Origin: Triatoma infestans
Lineage: Eukaryota > Arthropoda > Insecta > Hemiptera > Reduviidae
DNA length: 64,000 nucleotides
NCBI GenBank assembly: GCA_011037195.1
Contig: JAAEAF010014913.1
Coordinates: 1-64,000 of the forward strand
Reading direction: 5' to 3'
The position numbers and the translations under genes are program-made. This document shows, piece after piece, positions 24,599 to 35,800 of the stretch. The first letter of the stretch is position 1; each line of letters starts with the position of its first letter. The notes beneath the pieces are model-generated. The model was not told where the DNA came from. It saw only the letters and a list, made by a program, of their open reading frames with translations, and ran no database searches.

Positions 24599-24807
24599 TT
24601 TTTTTTTTTTTTATTTATTTACAAACATAAATATGGGCCAGCTCACCAAGAGCTTTACACATAGAGATTAGAGGTAAGATATTTCATAGATCTTGGTAGA
24701 GTCGCGGTTTCAGTCTTCTAGAGTGAGTAGGTTCCCCTATGTTGTAGTGGGACGTTGAGGATAGTGTGTGAAGTGTGAGGAAGAAGTTGTCTGTTAATTT
24801 AGTCATG
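24599..24807 (-). mobile_element. 5'-truncated poly(A) retroposon nested in the Tc1 element
   Basis: A 209-bp insertion is flanked by the perfect 13-bp direct repeat atataggaaattt (24586-24598 and 24808-24820). On the - strand it has about 39 open codons, a stop, a short 3' UTR, an AATAAA signal and a poly(A) tail (the T run at the left). This is the hallmark of target-primed reverse transcription. The coding part could be the C-terminus of a LINE ORF2 or of a processed host mRNA. I could not identify it. Confidence 0.85.
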
Positions 24808-24894
24808 ATATAGGAAATTTACAATAATTAATTTAAAAAAAGTAAATCTGGAAAATTTTATTTACCTGTTTTTTGTTTGTTTTTTTTAAATTTT

Positions 24895-25902
24895 TACATT
24901 ATTTTTTAGTGGGATGGTGCTAATACCAAGTATTACCTCCTCTTGTCTTTATCACAACTTCTACTTTATCATAACTTCTTGGCTTGTTCTGAATCAAGGA
25001 AAATTTCGTTTTGTGAGATTACAGCCCATTCGTCTAGTTCTTGAAGTGTCCCAGGAAGGGCTCTCCGATCTCTTATCCGTCTTCCAAACATATCCCATAG
25101 ATGCTCTTGGGATTTAAGTCAGGGAACGGGCATTTGAGGAAGTCAATATTATGGTTATTAAGAAAGGCCTGTATTATGTGGTCTGTATGTGGACGAGCGT
25201 TATCGTGCATTAGCACAAACTCCTCCCCTACCTCCGGCATGATAGGGACCACAAGTTCTTGAATTATATCCGCCAAACACCGAGCAGCAGCCACAGAACC
25301 TCATCGAACGATCACTAACTCCGTATTACTTTGTAAACTGATACCTGCCCAAACCATCAGAAAGCCCTAGTGAGAACAAAATTGCATTGTGCAGATCTCT
25401 CATCTCTTCCCCTCCACACTCTTTCACGGCCGTCTGGAGCCCTTAAGGCGAATTGGGACTCGTCAGTAAATAATACACTTGCCCACTGCTCGATAGATCA
25501 ATTGATATATGCCGAGCGAATTCAAGGCGAGAAATTCGGTGCTCCCTGGTCCCTGGTTTGTTCTGGCCCTCTTTTGGCGATCAAACCTTGCTCATTCAAT
25601 CTCCTTCGAGCTCTTATTTCCTTTAAAAATTTAAACACCTCGAACTTCTTGGAGGCGATGAACTACTTCAAGAACTGTCAGATGACGATTTCTTAAAATT
25701 GTCAGTGTCAAAAAAAGGTCGCCCCGCAGGGCAGTGGCCCTTGGAGCCTGGCCTTCTTTAGTATGAGCCTGTTTCTCTGTAACGCTGCACTGCATCTCGC
25801 AGAGTTTGGTAGGGAACACCAATAGTAATGGTTGCAATCTGATGGAGCGGCCATCATCAATAAGTGCAACAGCACGTGCCTCATCCTCAGCATTAAGGGG
25901 CA
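24895..25902 (-). pseudogene. Tc1-like transposase pseudogene
   Basis: N-terminal helix-turn-helix region (25631-25902), a damaged middle, then a better preserved segment at 25073-25294 with IIQELVVPIMPEVGEEFVLM and DNARPHT followed by FPDLNPKS. In intact relatives the transposase cuts and joins the inverted termini at TA sites. Here the reading frame is broken repeatedly, so no active enzyme is made. The + strand frame 25370-25696 is only the complement. Confidence 0.8.
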
Positions 25903-25910
25903 TTTTGAAA

Positions 25911-26800
25911 TTCGAATTTTTAATTTTCTGAGTCGAGGGACAAGCTAAAATGAAGTTAAAGCAAATAAAAATCAATTCGAACTGAATAAAAATAAACAAA
26001 TTGATAATAAATGAACACAAACTAGTAAACCTTTTTTATTTATTTAATTTTTTAAAACCACAAGTATAATGCACAAAATCCAATTCACTCTAAAAATGTT
26101 AACTATTAATTACCATAACAAAATACTATCTAAAGTATATGGAGTGGTATAAAAAAGAGAAATAATAATAGTTATGTTATCAGTTCATGAAAACAATATC
26201 TGCAACAAAAAATAGCACTTTGCCTTCATAAAGAGAATGATTTCTTTTTTAAAAAACATTTATATGAAAAGTCGAAAAAGTTTAAAATATAACTAGAAAA
26301 AGTAAATATATATTGCTAACCTGTAAGTCAAATCCAAACCTTTTTGTTTGGTGTTTATATTTTAATGTATATAGGTAACACACCCAATCTTCACTGCTGA
26401 TTATTGATTTCTTTTATTCTGCGAAATAAAAACGGAGAAACTTATCAATATAACATTAGATATTGCTGAAAATACCATCTTACTTTCAGTAAAAATACCA
26501 TCTTTCTTTTAAGTAAAATCTCCGTAAAATCATACCTCGCTTAGTTCAAGCAAACATTATGAATGTTTTGTCTACATCAGTGCTCAATAATGTGATTATT
26601 TCAATAAATATTCTTTCTGAGTAAAAAATCTTGTTTAATCTCTAGAGTTTTAAAATAATCACAGTTTCATTATTCAGTTAAATAAATCAAAAGATTTTAT
26701 AAAATTGGTATAATATATTAATTAATGTTTGAAGTATTGTATTATATATATTAAATATGTGGTGTAACATTTTTAAAGTCAATGTTACAATAAGTAAATT
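25911..26800. other. Intergenic, AT-rich, no gene recognised
   Basis: No coding, RNA or repeat feature that I can support. Confidence 0.5.
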
Positions 26801-27690
26801 GTTATAGGGCACTGTTGCACTGCGACCTGAAAGATCTATTGTGCCCCAGAGCCTTCTCAGTGCACTGCCGGCCACTTTTTTTTTTCTGGCATCAGTTCGC
26901 ACTATTAGCCAGTACACTATTACAGATATATCTTAATTATGATTGAGAGGTATGCTATTAATAAAACGAACCAACTCTTCATATGCTTTTCTGTTTTTTA
27001 AAATATTGACGTTTAAAAAAATATTGACGTTTAAATTAAACAACTTAAATTTTGAAACAAAGTGTCTCTGTTCTGTTTGAATTTGGAGCATGTGATTATT
27101 ATGTGTTCCATTTCTTCTGGGCAGTCACAGGCTGAGCAAAGAGGAGATGTAGCTTTAGCTATTTTATGGAGATATTTCCTACAAATACTGTGATTGCAAC
27201 GGAGTCTGTTGATAATAGTGGCAAACAATTTAGAATGTGAAGATTTATGGTACTAAGGTTTAAGGCCAACCACAGGGACTATGGATTTGTAAAACTGTCC
27301 TTTAGAAGAGTCGGTGTAAATATTTTGTCACTTTTTATTGATTTCCTTTCTAATATAGACTTTAAAATCAGTATGAGGAAGAGTTATCGTTAACAAAGGG
27401 CCATTTAGCGCTGCTTGCTTTGCCAGAACATCCACCGTTTCATTGCCCTCTATTCCGCAGTGGGCCTTACTCCACACCAACTCCACTGTTTTGCCTAAGC
27501 TTTTTAACTGGATTAATATTTTCATTATATTAATTATTATATGGCTATTTCTTTTGTATTTTAACAGATTTTAATTTGTATAATACACTTTTACAGTCCG
27601 AAACGATGATAAACTAAAATAAAAACTGCCGGCCATCAAGCAGTGTTCTCTACCTATAGGGAACTGCCCATCACCGGAAAGTGAGTTGTA
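26801..27690 (-). repeat. tRNA-related SINE fragment split by a LINE
   Basis: The 3' half (26801-26874) and a more 5' part (27636-27690) are consecutive pieces of the same SINE as 22212-22598, in the same orientation. They are separated by the LINE insertion 26875-27624. The 5' tRNA-like part with the A and B boxes is missing, and family A sequence follows directly. Confidence 0.75.
26875..27624 (-). mobile_element. 5'-truncated non-LTR retrotransposon in a SINE, 11-bp TSD
   Basis: Flanked by perfect actgccggcca at 26864-26874 and 27625-27635. A T run at the left edge is the poly(A) tail of a - strand element. Coding remnants are an RNase H segment (27328-27525, VELVWSKAHCGIEGNE...VDVLAKQA) and a downstream segment (27031-27228) with a CCHC-like array (PLCSACDCPEEMEHIIITC). 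This order, RNase H followed by a C-terminal zinc knuckle-like motif, fits I/Jockey/R1-type LINEs. The reverse transcriptase is absent because of 5' truncation. Confidence 0.85.
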
Positions 27691-28203
27691 ACCCACACCT
27701 CGCCTAAAAGTTCCCTAAATGAATTTTCCCAGAGAAATGTTTCAAATAAAAGTTGTACATCTTTGTACAGGTATTTTATATAGGAATTTTTAAGAAAATC
27801 GCGAAAAGCAAAAAAAATCATTTAGTAAAGTAGTAAAGTAAACGCACTTCCAGTCATCCGATTTTTTCAAACTCCGAATTTCAACAACATATTTAATTCT
27901 AATTAACATTATTTACATGATAGAATTATCTAATCAACTGAAATAGCACTTTAGAGGAAGCTGTAACCCCACCTCTCCCTCAAAAGTACCCTTAAATGAA
28001 TTTTTCCGGAGAAATGTTTCAAATAAAAGTTGTAGCTCTTTATATGTGTAGTTGATCTAGTAACTTTCAAGAAAATTGTTGGAGCCATTTTTTAGAAAAT
28101 TGCAAAAAAGTAAAAAAACCAACTAGTAAAGTGGTACTTCAGGTTGAGGAATTTTGACAGATAACGTACTGTCAGTTCCCATGGTGATACCTAAACGAAT
28201 ATC
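27691..28203 (-). repeat. Partial repeat family A copy
   Basis: Carries the reverse family blocks: 'ccctaaatgaattttccc', 'gttgtacatctttgtac', 'cacttccagtcatccg' and 'gagccattttttagaaaatt'. It ends within the 'cccatggtgatacctaaacg' block where the R1-like LINE begins. The left boundary abuts the SINE fragment. Confidence 0.7.
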
Positions 28204-28209
28204 AAACCT

Positions 28210-28985
28210 AAACCTTCTCAAACCGCCTTCGCAGTTCTCCAGAACGATGCAGTTGTAACAAGTGGGCATTTGGACTGGGAGAACTTTGCTCAAACAAGCT
28301 GAAGCAGTGGCTGTTGACAGGGCTCTTTTATGGTGCAGGGATATGGACGAAGGGGAAATAAGATCCTGATTAGATGGATAGTCAGGGGTGTCTGTATGCC
28401 TTCTCTAATAGCAGGAGCCATTATCCTCTAATAGAAAGCGTCAGAAGAAAAGTGCTTCAGTTGAAACAACAGCTCGGGATTGACATATTTTTAACCTGGG
28501 CGAAAGGGCACTATGGAGTCAAAGGAAACGAAGAGGCGGACCTTCTGGCAAAAGAAGCTTCGTATAACAGAGAGCTGAAAGAAGTTTATCAAAAAGCGCT
28601 TGAGAAGAATCTTGAGAGAGAAAAGCCTAATAAAATGGAACCAGATATGGCAAGATTCTCAGACCAAACAGTTTTTCCCTACGGTTAGGCAAAGAATGCA
28701 AGTAAATCTGAAGCAGAGCTACAGACAAATGCAGATTCTGTCACAACACGGCCATATGAGAGCAATTTGAAAATATTCCATATTCAAGAGAATAGCTCCA
28801 TGTGATGGAGTCACAGAACAGACTGTGGAACATCTGATATTCAGCTGCAAACTTCTGGAGGAGTCCAGATTACCCCTACTCAAAAGAGTATTGCTGACAA
28901 AAAAGTCCTGCTTTATTTTATTACATCCCGATTTATATAAATTACAATCTAATAGAATTATTCAAAAGTTAAACTACTTTACTTA
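28210..28985 (+). mobile_element. R1-like LINE ORF2 tail (RNase H and C-terminus)
   Basis: From about 28374 the frame reads MDSQGCLYAFSNSRSHYPLIE..., then FLTWAKGHYGVKGNEEADLL and AKEAS, an RNase H domain with its DSQ and GNE-AD signatures. After frameshifts the C-terminal region continues (FPTVRQRMQVNLKQSY, then TVEHLIFSCKLL with EH...C spacing) to a stop near 28985. The segment 28220-28370 looks like the upstream part of the RNase H domain. There is no RT domain, so it is a truncated remnant. No target duplication found. Confidence 0.8.
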
Positions 28986-30472
28986 AATAATGGGATCAAT
29001 GGGATGAAATAAAATAAAGTAACAGAACTTCATTTGGTATACCATTTCAAACATCATTTGGAATACCAGATTTTTTTGTATTGAGACACTATAACAGAAT
29101 TTCCCCAAGTTAACATGTGACTGATAGGAATATTTAAAATTATATTTTTTCAATATACAAAAATTATCATAAGGCAAAATTAACCTGGTCTCTTTAAACA
29201 CTTGGCCGGTCAGCCTCATAGAACGGTCATCACCAGATCTTTACAATGAATTCTTCAATTATATTCAGAAAATAAATTTCAATATTTTATAATAGTAATG
29301 TTCAAATAATATGGATGTATTATATGTATTTTTATAAGTTTATGTGTATATGTGCTGTTTGGGTGTGGTGTATGTGTTGATATGTATAAGAATAATATGA
29401 GTATCTTATATCTGAGTATGGTGCATACATGTATATAAATGTTTATATATTTCATTCAGAAGATCTTATTTAATTGAATTAAAATAATTGTAAATACTTA
29501 TTTGTAAATATTATTCACTTTTTGTTCATCATTGTATTGATATTCTTAAAAATACACTGTAATATTTGTAACTGTAATAGAAAAACAACACTTGTAATAT
29601 ATGTATATGGAACATGTGGAAAATTAACTCCTCCTCAATAGGGATACTATTGTGGAGAAAAAAAAAAACAGTTTCACTACAGTGCACAATTTCATTAAAC
29701 AACACAGAGTGAGCTCCTATATTGATATACGTTCCTATTCTTTTATGTGTGATTCTCCGATTTGACAAACTTGTTTTTCACATCATTTTTAATACAATTT
29801 TTTTTTACTGTGACCTTGTTTGAATGAAAATACTTTTTTTGAAATTGAAATAGGAAATAAAATAAAAATATGAAAATTTCTTTGCTTTTTATTTAATTTT
29901 ATTTTTAATTTTTTTTTTTTAAATAGCGAGGGCGCTAACGCGAATACCAGTAGCCGCCAATAAATTTCACCATTTAGTTTAAATTCCACTTGAACTACTT
30001 TACATTCCAATTGGGTTGGCGGATTTTTTTTCTTTCAGAAAAAGCAAAACTGCAAAAAACATGCAATAAAAAATTCTATTATAAGCATATTTTATAGATA
30101 TTTGATCAAATGATGTGATCGTGATCATGTGAATGGCTTATTATTTTTCCTCCAAATTTTATCAAGAAAGTCAACCAGTTTTGCAGTGGCGAAATTAATC
30201 ATAATGGCCCAACGTCAACAATTAAAACGCTTTCTTTATTATAAGCTGGAATACAAATTAAGGAAGTGTTTTATAAGACTAATTGGATAATGAATATAGC
30301 TGTATCTTTTCCACTAACCCCCACCATCACTGACTAAAGGTGGGAGATGCATCAATTGTCCACTCTATGCTGTCCAAGTACTTTTATCGGTGTGGTATTT
30401 TAATATTTTTTGCTCGTTAAGTGATTTTTATTCGATTCCAAGAAATTAATATCATGTACATTTGGTAGAATA
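28986..30472. other. Upstream region of the PLD gene, no other gene recognised
   Basis: AT-rich. A block at 29929-30010 is less AT-rich. No promoter motif could be assigned with confidence. The transcript start of the PLD gene is expected somewhere shortly upstream of 30473. Confidence 0.4.
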
Positions 30473-30517
30473 ATGAAAGTTCAAATTCTTCCTTTAAAAC
30501 CTAAGGAGAAGAAGGAA
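30473..30517 (+). CDS. PLD exon 1 (inferred start exon)
   Basis: ATG at 30473 opens 15 codons (MKVQILPLKPKEKKE) ending in GAA followed by the strong donor gtaagta. Phase 0 fits the next exon. This is the only ATG upstream with a matching donor that I found. It is a basic N-terminus suitable for a type II membrane protein, but transcript support is needed. Confidence 0.6.
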
Positions 30518-32766
30518 GTAAGTAAATGTATTTATTTTATGAAACAAAATAAACTTAAATTTGAAATAGCCTCTAATGAAAAACAATAATTTGTATACAA
30601 AATGAAATATTCGCTATTTTCATTCTAGAAACAAATAATTCTTTACAATAATAACTATTTAAAATGTTAAAAAATAAAAATATTATTTAAAAATGTCATT
30701 ATTTAATATTATTTAAAAATGTCATTTAAAGATTATGCATGTGGTCTCATTTTTTATTTCTAAGAAAGCAAAGCATAAATGAACCAGAGTTTCTCAATTG
30801 TAAATGTAGACCTACGAAAGGCTTTAGCCTTTAAAATTATTTAAACAAAGAAACGATGTTTAGGTTGAGCTAAGAGAAGGTAACTTCTTTGTTACAAGTT
30901 GTTACGATGCACCTAGAATGTTGAGTTTTATGATTGCATGATGTGTAACTACCAATCTGATAATGCAAATAAAAAAGCAAGGAAAGAAATTATTGAAAAT
31001 AAAACTTGACCTTCGGCAGTTCTATCTATGTTAATAAATTCTGATATTTATTTCTTCTTTTTTTTAATATTCTTATAATTATTGAATAGGTAGTGCGGTC
31101 AGTAACCTAGAATTTTCCAAATTAGATTTTTTTTTTTTTTATTGCTGATAGTGTTCAAATTTACATCGGTCGTCAGACTGTAGTTTCATAACACAGTATA
31201 GAAATTTTCAGTACAGAAAGTCCAACATTTCTCCACTGTGTTACTAAATCACTCTCTGACGATGGAAAAACATATAGCGAAGTTTTGCCATGTAACAAAA
31301 AAGAAATCAAAGTTCGTCAAATTCTGGGTAATTAAGCTTTATACACAAGAAACTTAACATACGTAAAAAAAAAAGTTAAAATTTAAAAAAAAGAAATTTA
31401 CTTTAAAATCATTACAATACTTTTTCATTTTATGTTGTATTTTGCCAGAAATATAAAAAAAAAGCTCAATATTAGAAGTTTCTTTAAGTAGATTTCCTAA
31501 ATTATTAATTTTATTTAATTATTAAAATTTAAAAAAAAAAGTTGAATTCTTGCCAACGTATTGATAAAAAATATAAAAATAAACAAGATTTAATCAATTT
31601 ATCTGGCAAGAATTCATCTTGATTTTTTATTTCTGGCAGAACTTCACGAATTTTAACAATATACATACTCTGTTGTGGTGGTTGGTTCCGCAGAGCTGGA
31701 AAGCATCAGAGACATTTTCCGTGGTAGCCTGCTTCGTTTTGTGGTCATCGACCGGTTTCGGGCGTTCATATTGCAAAACGACATAGACGTAGACAAAATA
31801 GTACATTACCTTAACAACATAAACAAGAAAATAAAATTCACATACGAAAAAGAAACGAACAACACCCTCAACTTCTTGGACATGAAACTCACAAGAACCG
31901 ACCATAAAATAGAGTACGGAATATACAGAAAAGCAACTACATCGGATGCTATCATACCGCACAAATCCAACCACCCCACCCAACACAAACTAGCTGCACT
32001 TAGACACCTAACGAACAGACTTAAATACACACCCCTCACACCCGCGAACCACACACAAGAATTGCAGACAATCTACAAAATAGCTGAAAACAATGGGTAC
32101 AATACAAACATCGTTAATAACTCCTCAAAAACGAACCACACCACCGAAATAGGACTGACAAAAAAACAGCAGACAAATTCGCCACATTCACATATATTGG
32201 AAGCCACACGTACAAACTCACAAATTTTTTCAAAAAACTGGGCATTAAGACATCCTTCCGGACAAACAACAAATTAGGCAAAAAACTCCGCACTCGTACC
32301 GAGTTCACTGACGTGTATGACAGCAGTGGGGTCTACGAGTTGAAGTGCCCGGACTGTGACAACATTTACGTGGGGCAGACCGGCAGAAAAATCAAGGAAC
32401 GATTTACCGAACACATCAGATCATACAAATACAACAAAGTTGACTCAAATTACGCCAATCACCTAAAAACTAACAAACACAAACCCGATGACATAACGAC
32501 CACGATGAAACTAATACACTCTGGCCACAAAGGACGACGACTTGACATAGTACAACAACTCGAAATATATAAACGAAAAACACAAAACTTAATAAATGAA
32601 CAGACAAAATTTGCTAGTGAACCATTATTCAGAACACTCTTCCCACAATAGCAACAGAAACACAATTACACACGCAACAAATAGTTCTTAAATAGATTTT
32701 AAGTTTAAGTTTAGCTTTAAATCTACTATGCATATATAACTTTACTAGTTTAGATATATATATATA

Positions 32767-32820
<54 letters not shown>

Positions 32821-35800
32821 GATGTTTTATTGAGTAAAAATATGTTGGATGATGTTATATTGAGTATTTGGATGACGTGACATGGTTTGTGGGATGCATA
32901 ATAAAAAACTTAATTGTATAAGAAAACATAATTAGGTATACATGCTTGCGAGGATGTGAGCGTTGCGTGAAAAAAGTGAAAGAATGACTGGAATTTCTTA
33001 ATTCTTTGGAACTGGAAAAACTTAATTTAATTATATAAAAAAAATCGTTCAGTTTTAAACGAATGAATGAATTTTAAAATGTTAGTTTAATCGTTGTTTA
33101 ATTTTATTTAGATTTATTTTGTGCATCTTATTTTTATTTTATTTTTGTATATTCTTAATATTTTGGTTAGTTAATCGTGAGGTAAGTCCCCCTCCAACAA
33201 CAGCGTGTGTATGTGAAAAATATTTGGATGTTTTATTGAGTAAAAACTTAACAACCGAGGAAAACTTAGTTTATTTATGTAAAAAATCGTTCAGTTTTAA
33301 ACGAATGAATGAATTTTAAAATGTTAGTTTAATCGTTGTTTAATTTTATTTAGATTTATTTTGTGAATCTTATTTTTTATTTTTATTTTTGTAAATTCTT
33401 ATTTTGGTTAGTTAATCGTGAAGTAAGTCCCCCTCCAACAACAGCGGGTGTATGTGAAAAATATTTGGATGTTTTATTGAGTAAAAATATGTTGGATGAT
33501 GTTATATTGAGTATTTGGAGGATGTATGTGAGTGGATGATGTGACATGCTTTGTGGGATGCATAATAAAAAACTTAATTATATAAGAAAACATAATTAGG
33601 TATACATGCCTGCGAGGATGTGAGGGTTGCGTGAAAAAGTGAATGAATGACTGGAATTTCTTAATTCTTTGGAACTGGAAAAACTTAATTTAATTGTATA
33701 AAAAATCGTTCAGTTTTAAACGAATGAATGAATTTTAAAATGTTAGTTTAATCGTTGTTTAATTTTATTTAGATTTATTTTGTGCATCTTATTTTTATTT
33801 TTGTATATTCTTAATATTTTGGTTAGTTAATCGTGAAGTAAGTCCCCCTCCAACAACAGCGTGTGTATGTGAAAAATATTTGGATGTTTTATTGAGTAAA
33901 AACTTAACAACCGGGTAAAACTTAGTTTAATTATATAAAAAATCGTTCAGTTTTAAACGAATGAATGAATTTTAAAATGTTAGTTTAATCGTTGTTTAAT
34001 TTTATTTAGATTTATTTTGTGCATCTTATTTTTTTATTTTTATTTTTGTAAATTCTTAATATTTTGGTTAGTTAATCGTGAAGTAAGTCCCCCTCCAACA
34101 ACAGCGGGTGTATGTGAAAAATATTTGGATGTTTTATTGAGTAAAAATATGTTGGATGATGTTATATTGAGTATTTGGAGGATGTATGTGAGTGGATGAT
34201 GTGACATGCTTTGTGGGATGCATAATAAAAAACTTAATTATATAAGAAAACATAATTAGGTATACATGCTTGCGAGGATGTGAGGGTTGCGTGGAAAAGT
34301 GAAAGAATGACTGGAATTTCTTAATTCTTTGGAACTGGAAAAACTTAGTTTAATTATATAAAAAATCGTTCAGTTTTAAACGAATGAACGAATTTTAAAA
34401 TGTTAGTTTAATCGTTGTTTAGTTTTATTTAGATTTATTTTGTTCATCTTATTTTTTATATTTTTTATTTTTTGTATATTTTAGTATTTTGGTTAGTTAA
34501 TCGTGAAATAAGTCTCCCTCCAACAACAGAGTTTAAAGATTAGACCCCCGCGTCCACTGTAAGAAAAGAATTTGCCCTTTAACAACCCAAACACGTGTTT
34601 TCCCACCCATCTGGCCACATCCCTTTACCTAGTTTAAGTGTTTAGTATTTAAAAACACACCTCAGTTAGTGTGAAGCTAAGTCTCTGTACGAGTCTGTGT
34701 TGGCACACTGTCTGAAAAACGCATCCTGAAGATGGGCGAACGCCCGAAACCGGTCGATGACCACAAAACGAAGCAGGCTACCACGGAAAATGTCTCTGAT
34801 ATACATACTCTAGCTGCCCTTAAAAAACCATACAAGAATTGTTACTATTGCTAGAAAATTGATAATTGCAAATAAATGATTTGGTGGGAAATAACATTAT
34901 GGAGAAATTCCAAAAAAAAAAATAATTAAAATTGCAAATTGATTTATTTTCTTTTAGAGACACATTGACCGACGGAACTCTCTTAGATCTGATGACTATG
35001 ATGAATGGGACTCCAGATTTATGTTGCGCTCAGACCATGATGACTTTGGCGGAGGATACAATGAAATGTTGGTATTTAATATTACTAATTTTATACAAAA
35101 AAGTAATATATTATTTTAAATAAGCCTTCTCTTATATAAAAAAAAATTTGCTAGTAATTATTTTAAATTATTGTCACACTCTTAAGATTTAGTATATAAT
35201 TTTATATTTAATGATCTATGGTAAAGTAAATGAATATATGGAATTTTGCTAAAACCTTCTGTCCTTGTGTGTGTTGTGGTGAAATCAGCCTCACAAATGA
35301 TAGATTTATACCAACATGATAGGGAAAAAATGAGTATTTTCCTTATTAAGAAGGAAAAAATATGACTTTATTTGGGTGGCGATACTTTTTTGCCATACAA
35401 AAACATTAATCCAAATCATTTAGTTCGTTTCATGCCCAATAAGTCTAAATGAAGATATTTGAATTTGGGTCAAAATAAAGTGAGATAAGCTTAAGCTCTA
35501 GACTTATAGAATTAAAAGGAGAGCAATGTCCATCATTAGAAACGAATACGACATGAACTTATTTTGAACGTCACTTCTTATAATAAAATTATATTATCCA
35601 TATTGTATTTTGGCCAAATATAGTGAACCATAGTGAAACTGATAAAAATAGTGGCAATATAATAGTCCCATGTGGCGCTAATTACAGCAAATTATGTCCA
35701 AAAGAAACAAAGTAGTATTTATTGTACTTCATTAGTCATCAGTCACAGCTTCGTATGTTGGATTTATTTCATTTCTTCTAAATCCAAGCTAAAGGAAATA

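Larger units (their letters stand above)
24449..25910 (-). mobile_element. Dead Tc1-like DNA transposon
   Basis: The - strand coding remnant runs from a start near 25902 (MPLNAEDEARAVALIDDGRS, the helix-turn-helix N-terminus) through FLTLTILRNRHLT to the catalytic region VLMHDNARPHT (D of the DDE/D triad) and FPDLNP. It has several frameshifts and stops. The left end 'ctcgccggcaaaaaattccg' looks like a Tc1-type tip, but I could not find its inverted partner, so the right boundary is uncertain. The transposon itself carries a retroposon at 24599-24807. It is not functional. Confidence 0.8.
31672..34798 (+). mobile_element. Penelope-like retroelement in PLD intron 1, 13-bp TSD
   Basis: Flanked by perfect atatacatactct at 31659-31671 and 34799-34811. 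Parts in order: a 96-bp inverted piece of the terminal repeat (31672-31767), the end of the reverse transcriptase region and a GIY-YIG endonuclease (31768-32651), an (AT)n run and 47 A residues, a tandem array (32821-34530), and the forward terminal repeat with its hammerhead-like motif (34573-34798). The RT-plus-GIY-YIG order and the terminal inverted piece on a 5'-truncated copy are typical of Penelope-like elements. It lacks most of the RT and has a frameshift, so it is not autonomous. It lies in sense with the host gene, 159 bp before exon 2. Confidence 0.9.

Noticed and set aside
25370..25696. + strand 108-codon open frame
   Set aside because: It is the complement of the Tc1-like transposase coding region.
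31675..31767. N-terminal 31 codons MVVGSAELESIRDIFRGSLL... of the Penelope open frame
   Set aside because: The same peptide is encoded at 23337-23519 and 60422-60616 because it is translated terminal repeat. It is not a protein domain.
32821..34530. Regular spacing of repeats suggesting a CRISPR-like array
   Set aside because: Units are hundreds of bases long, almost identical throughout and lack unique spacers. It is a satellite-type array in a eukaryotic retroelement.
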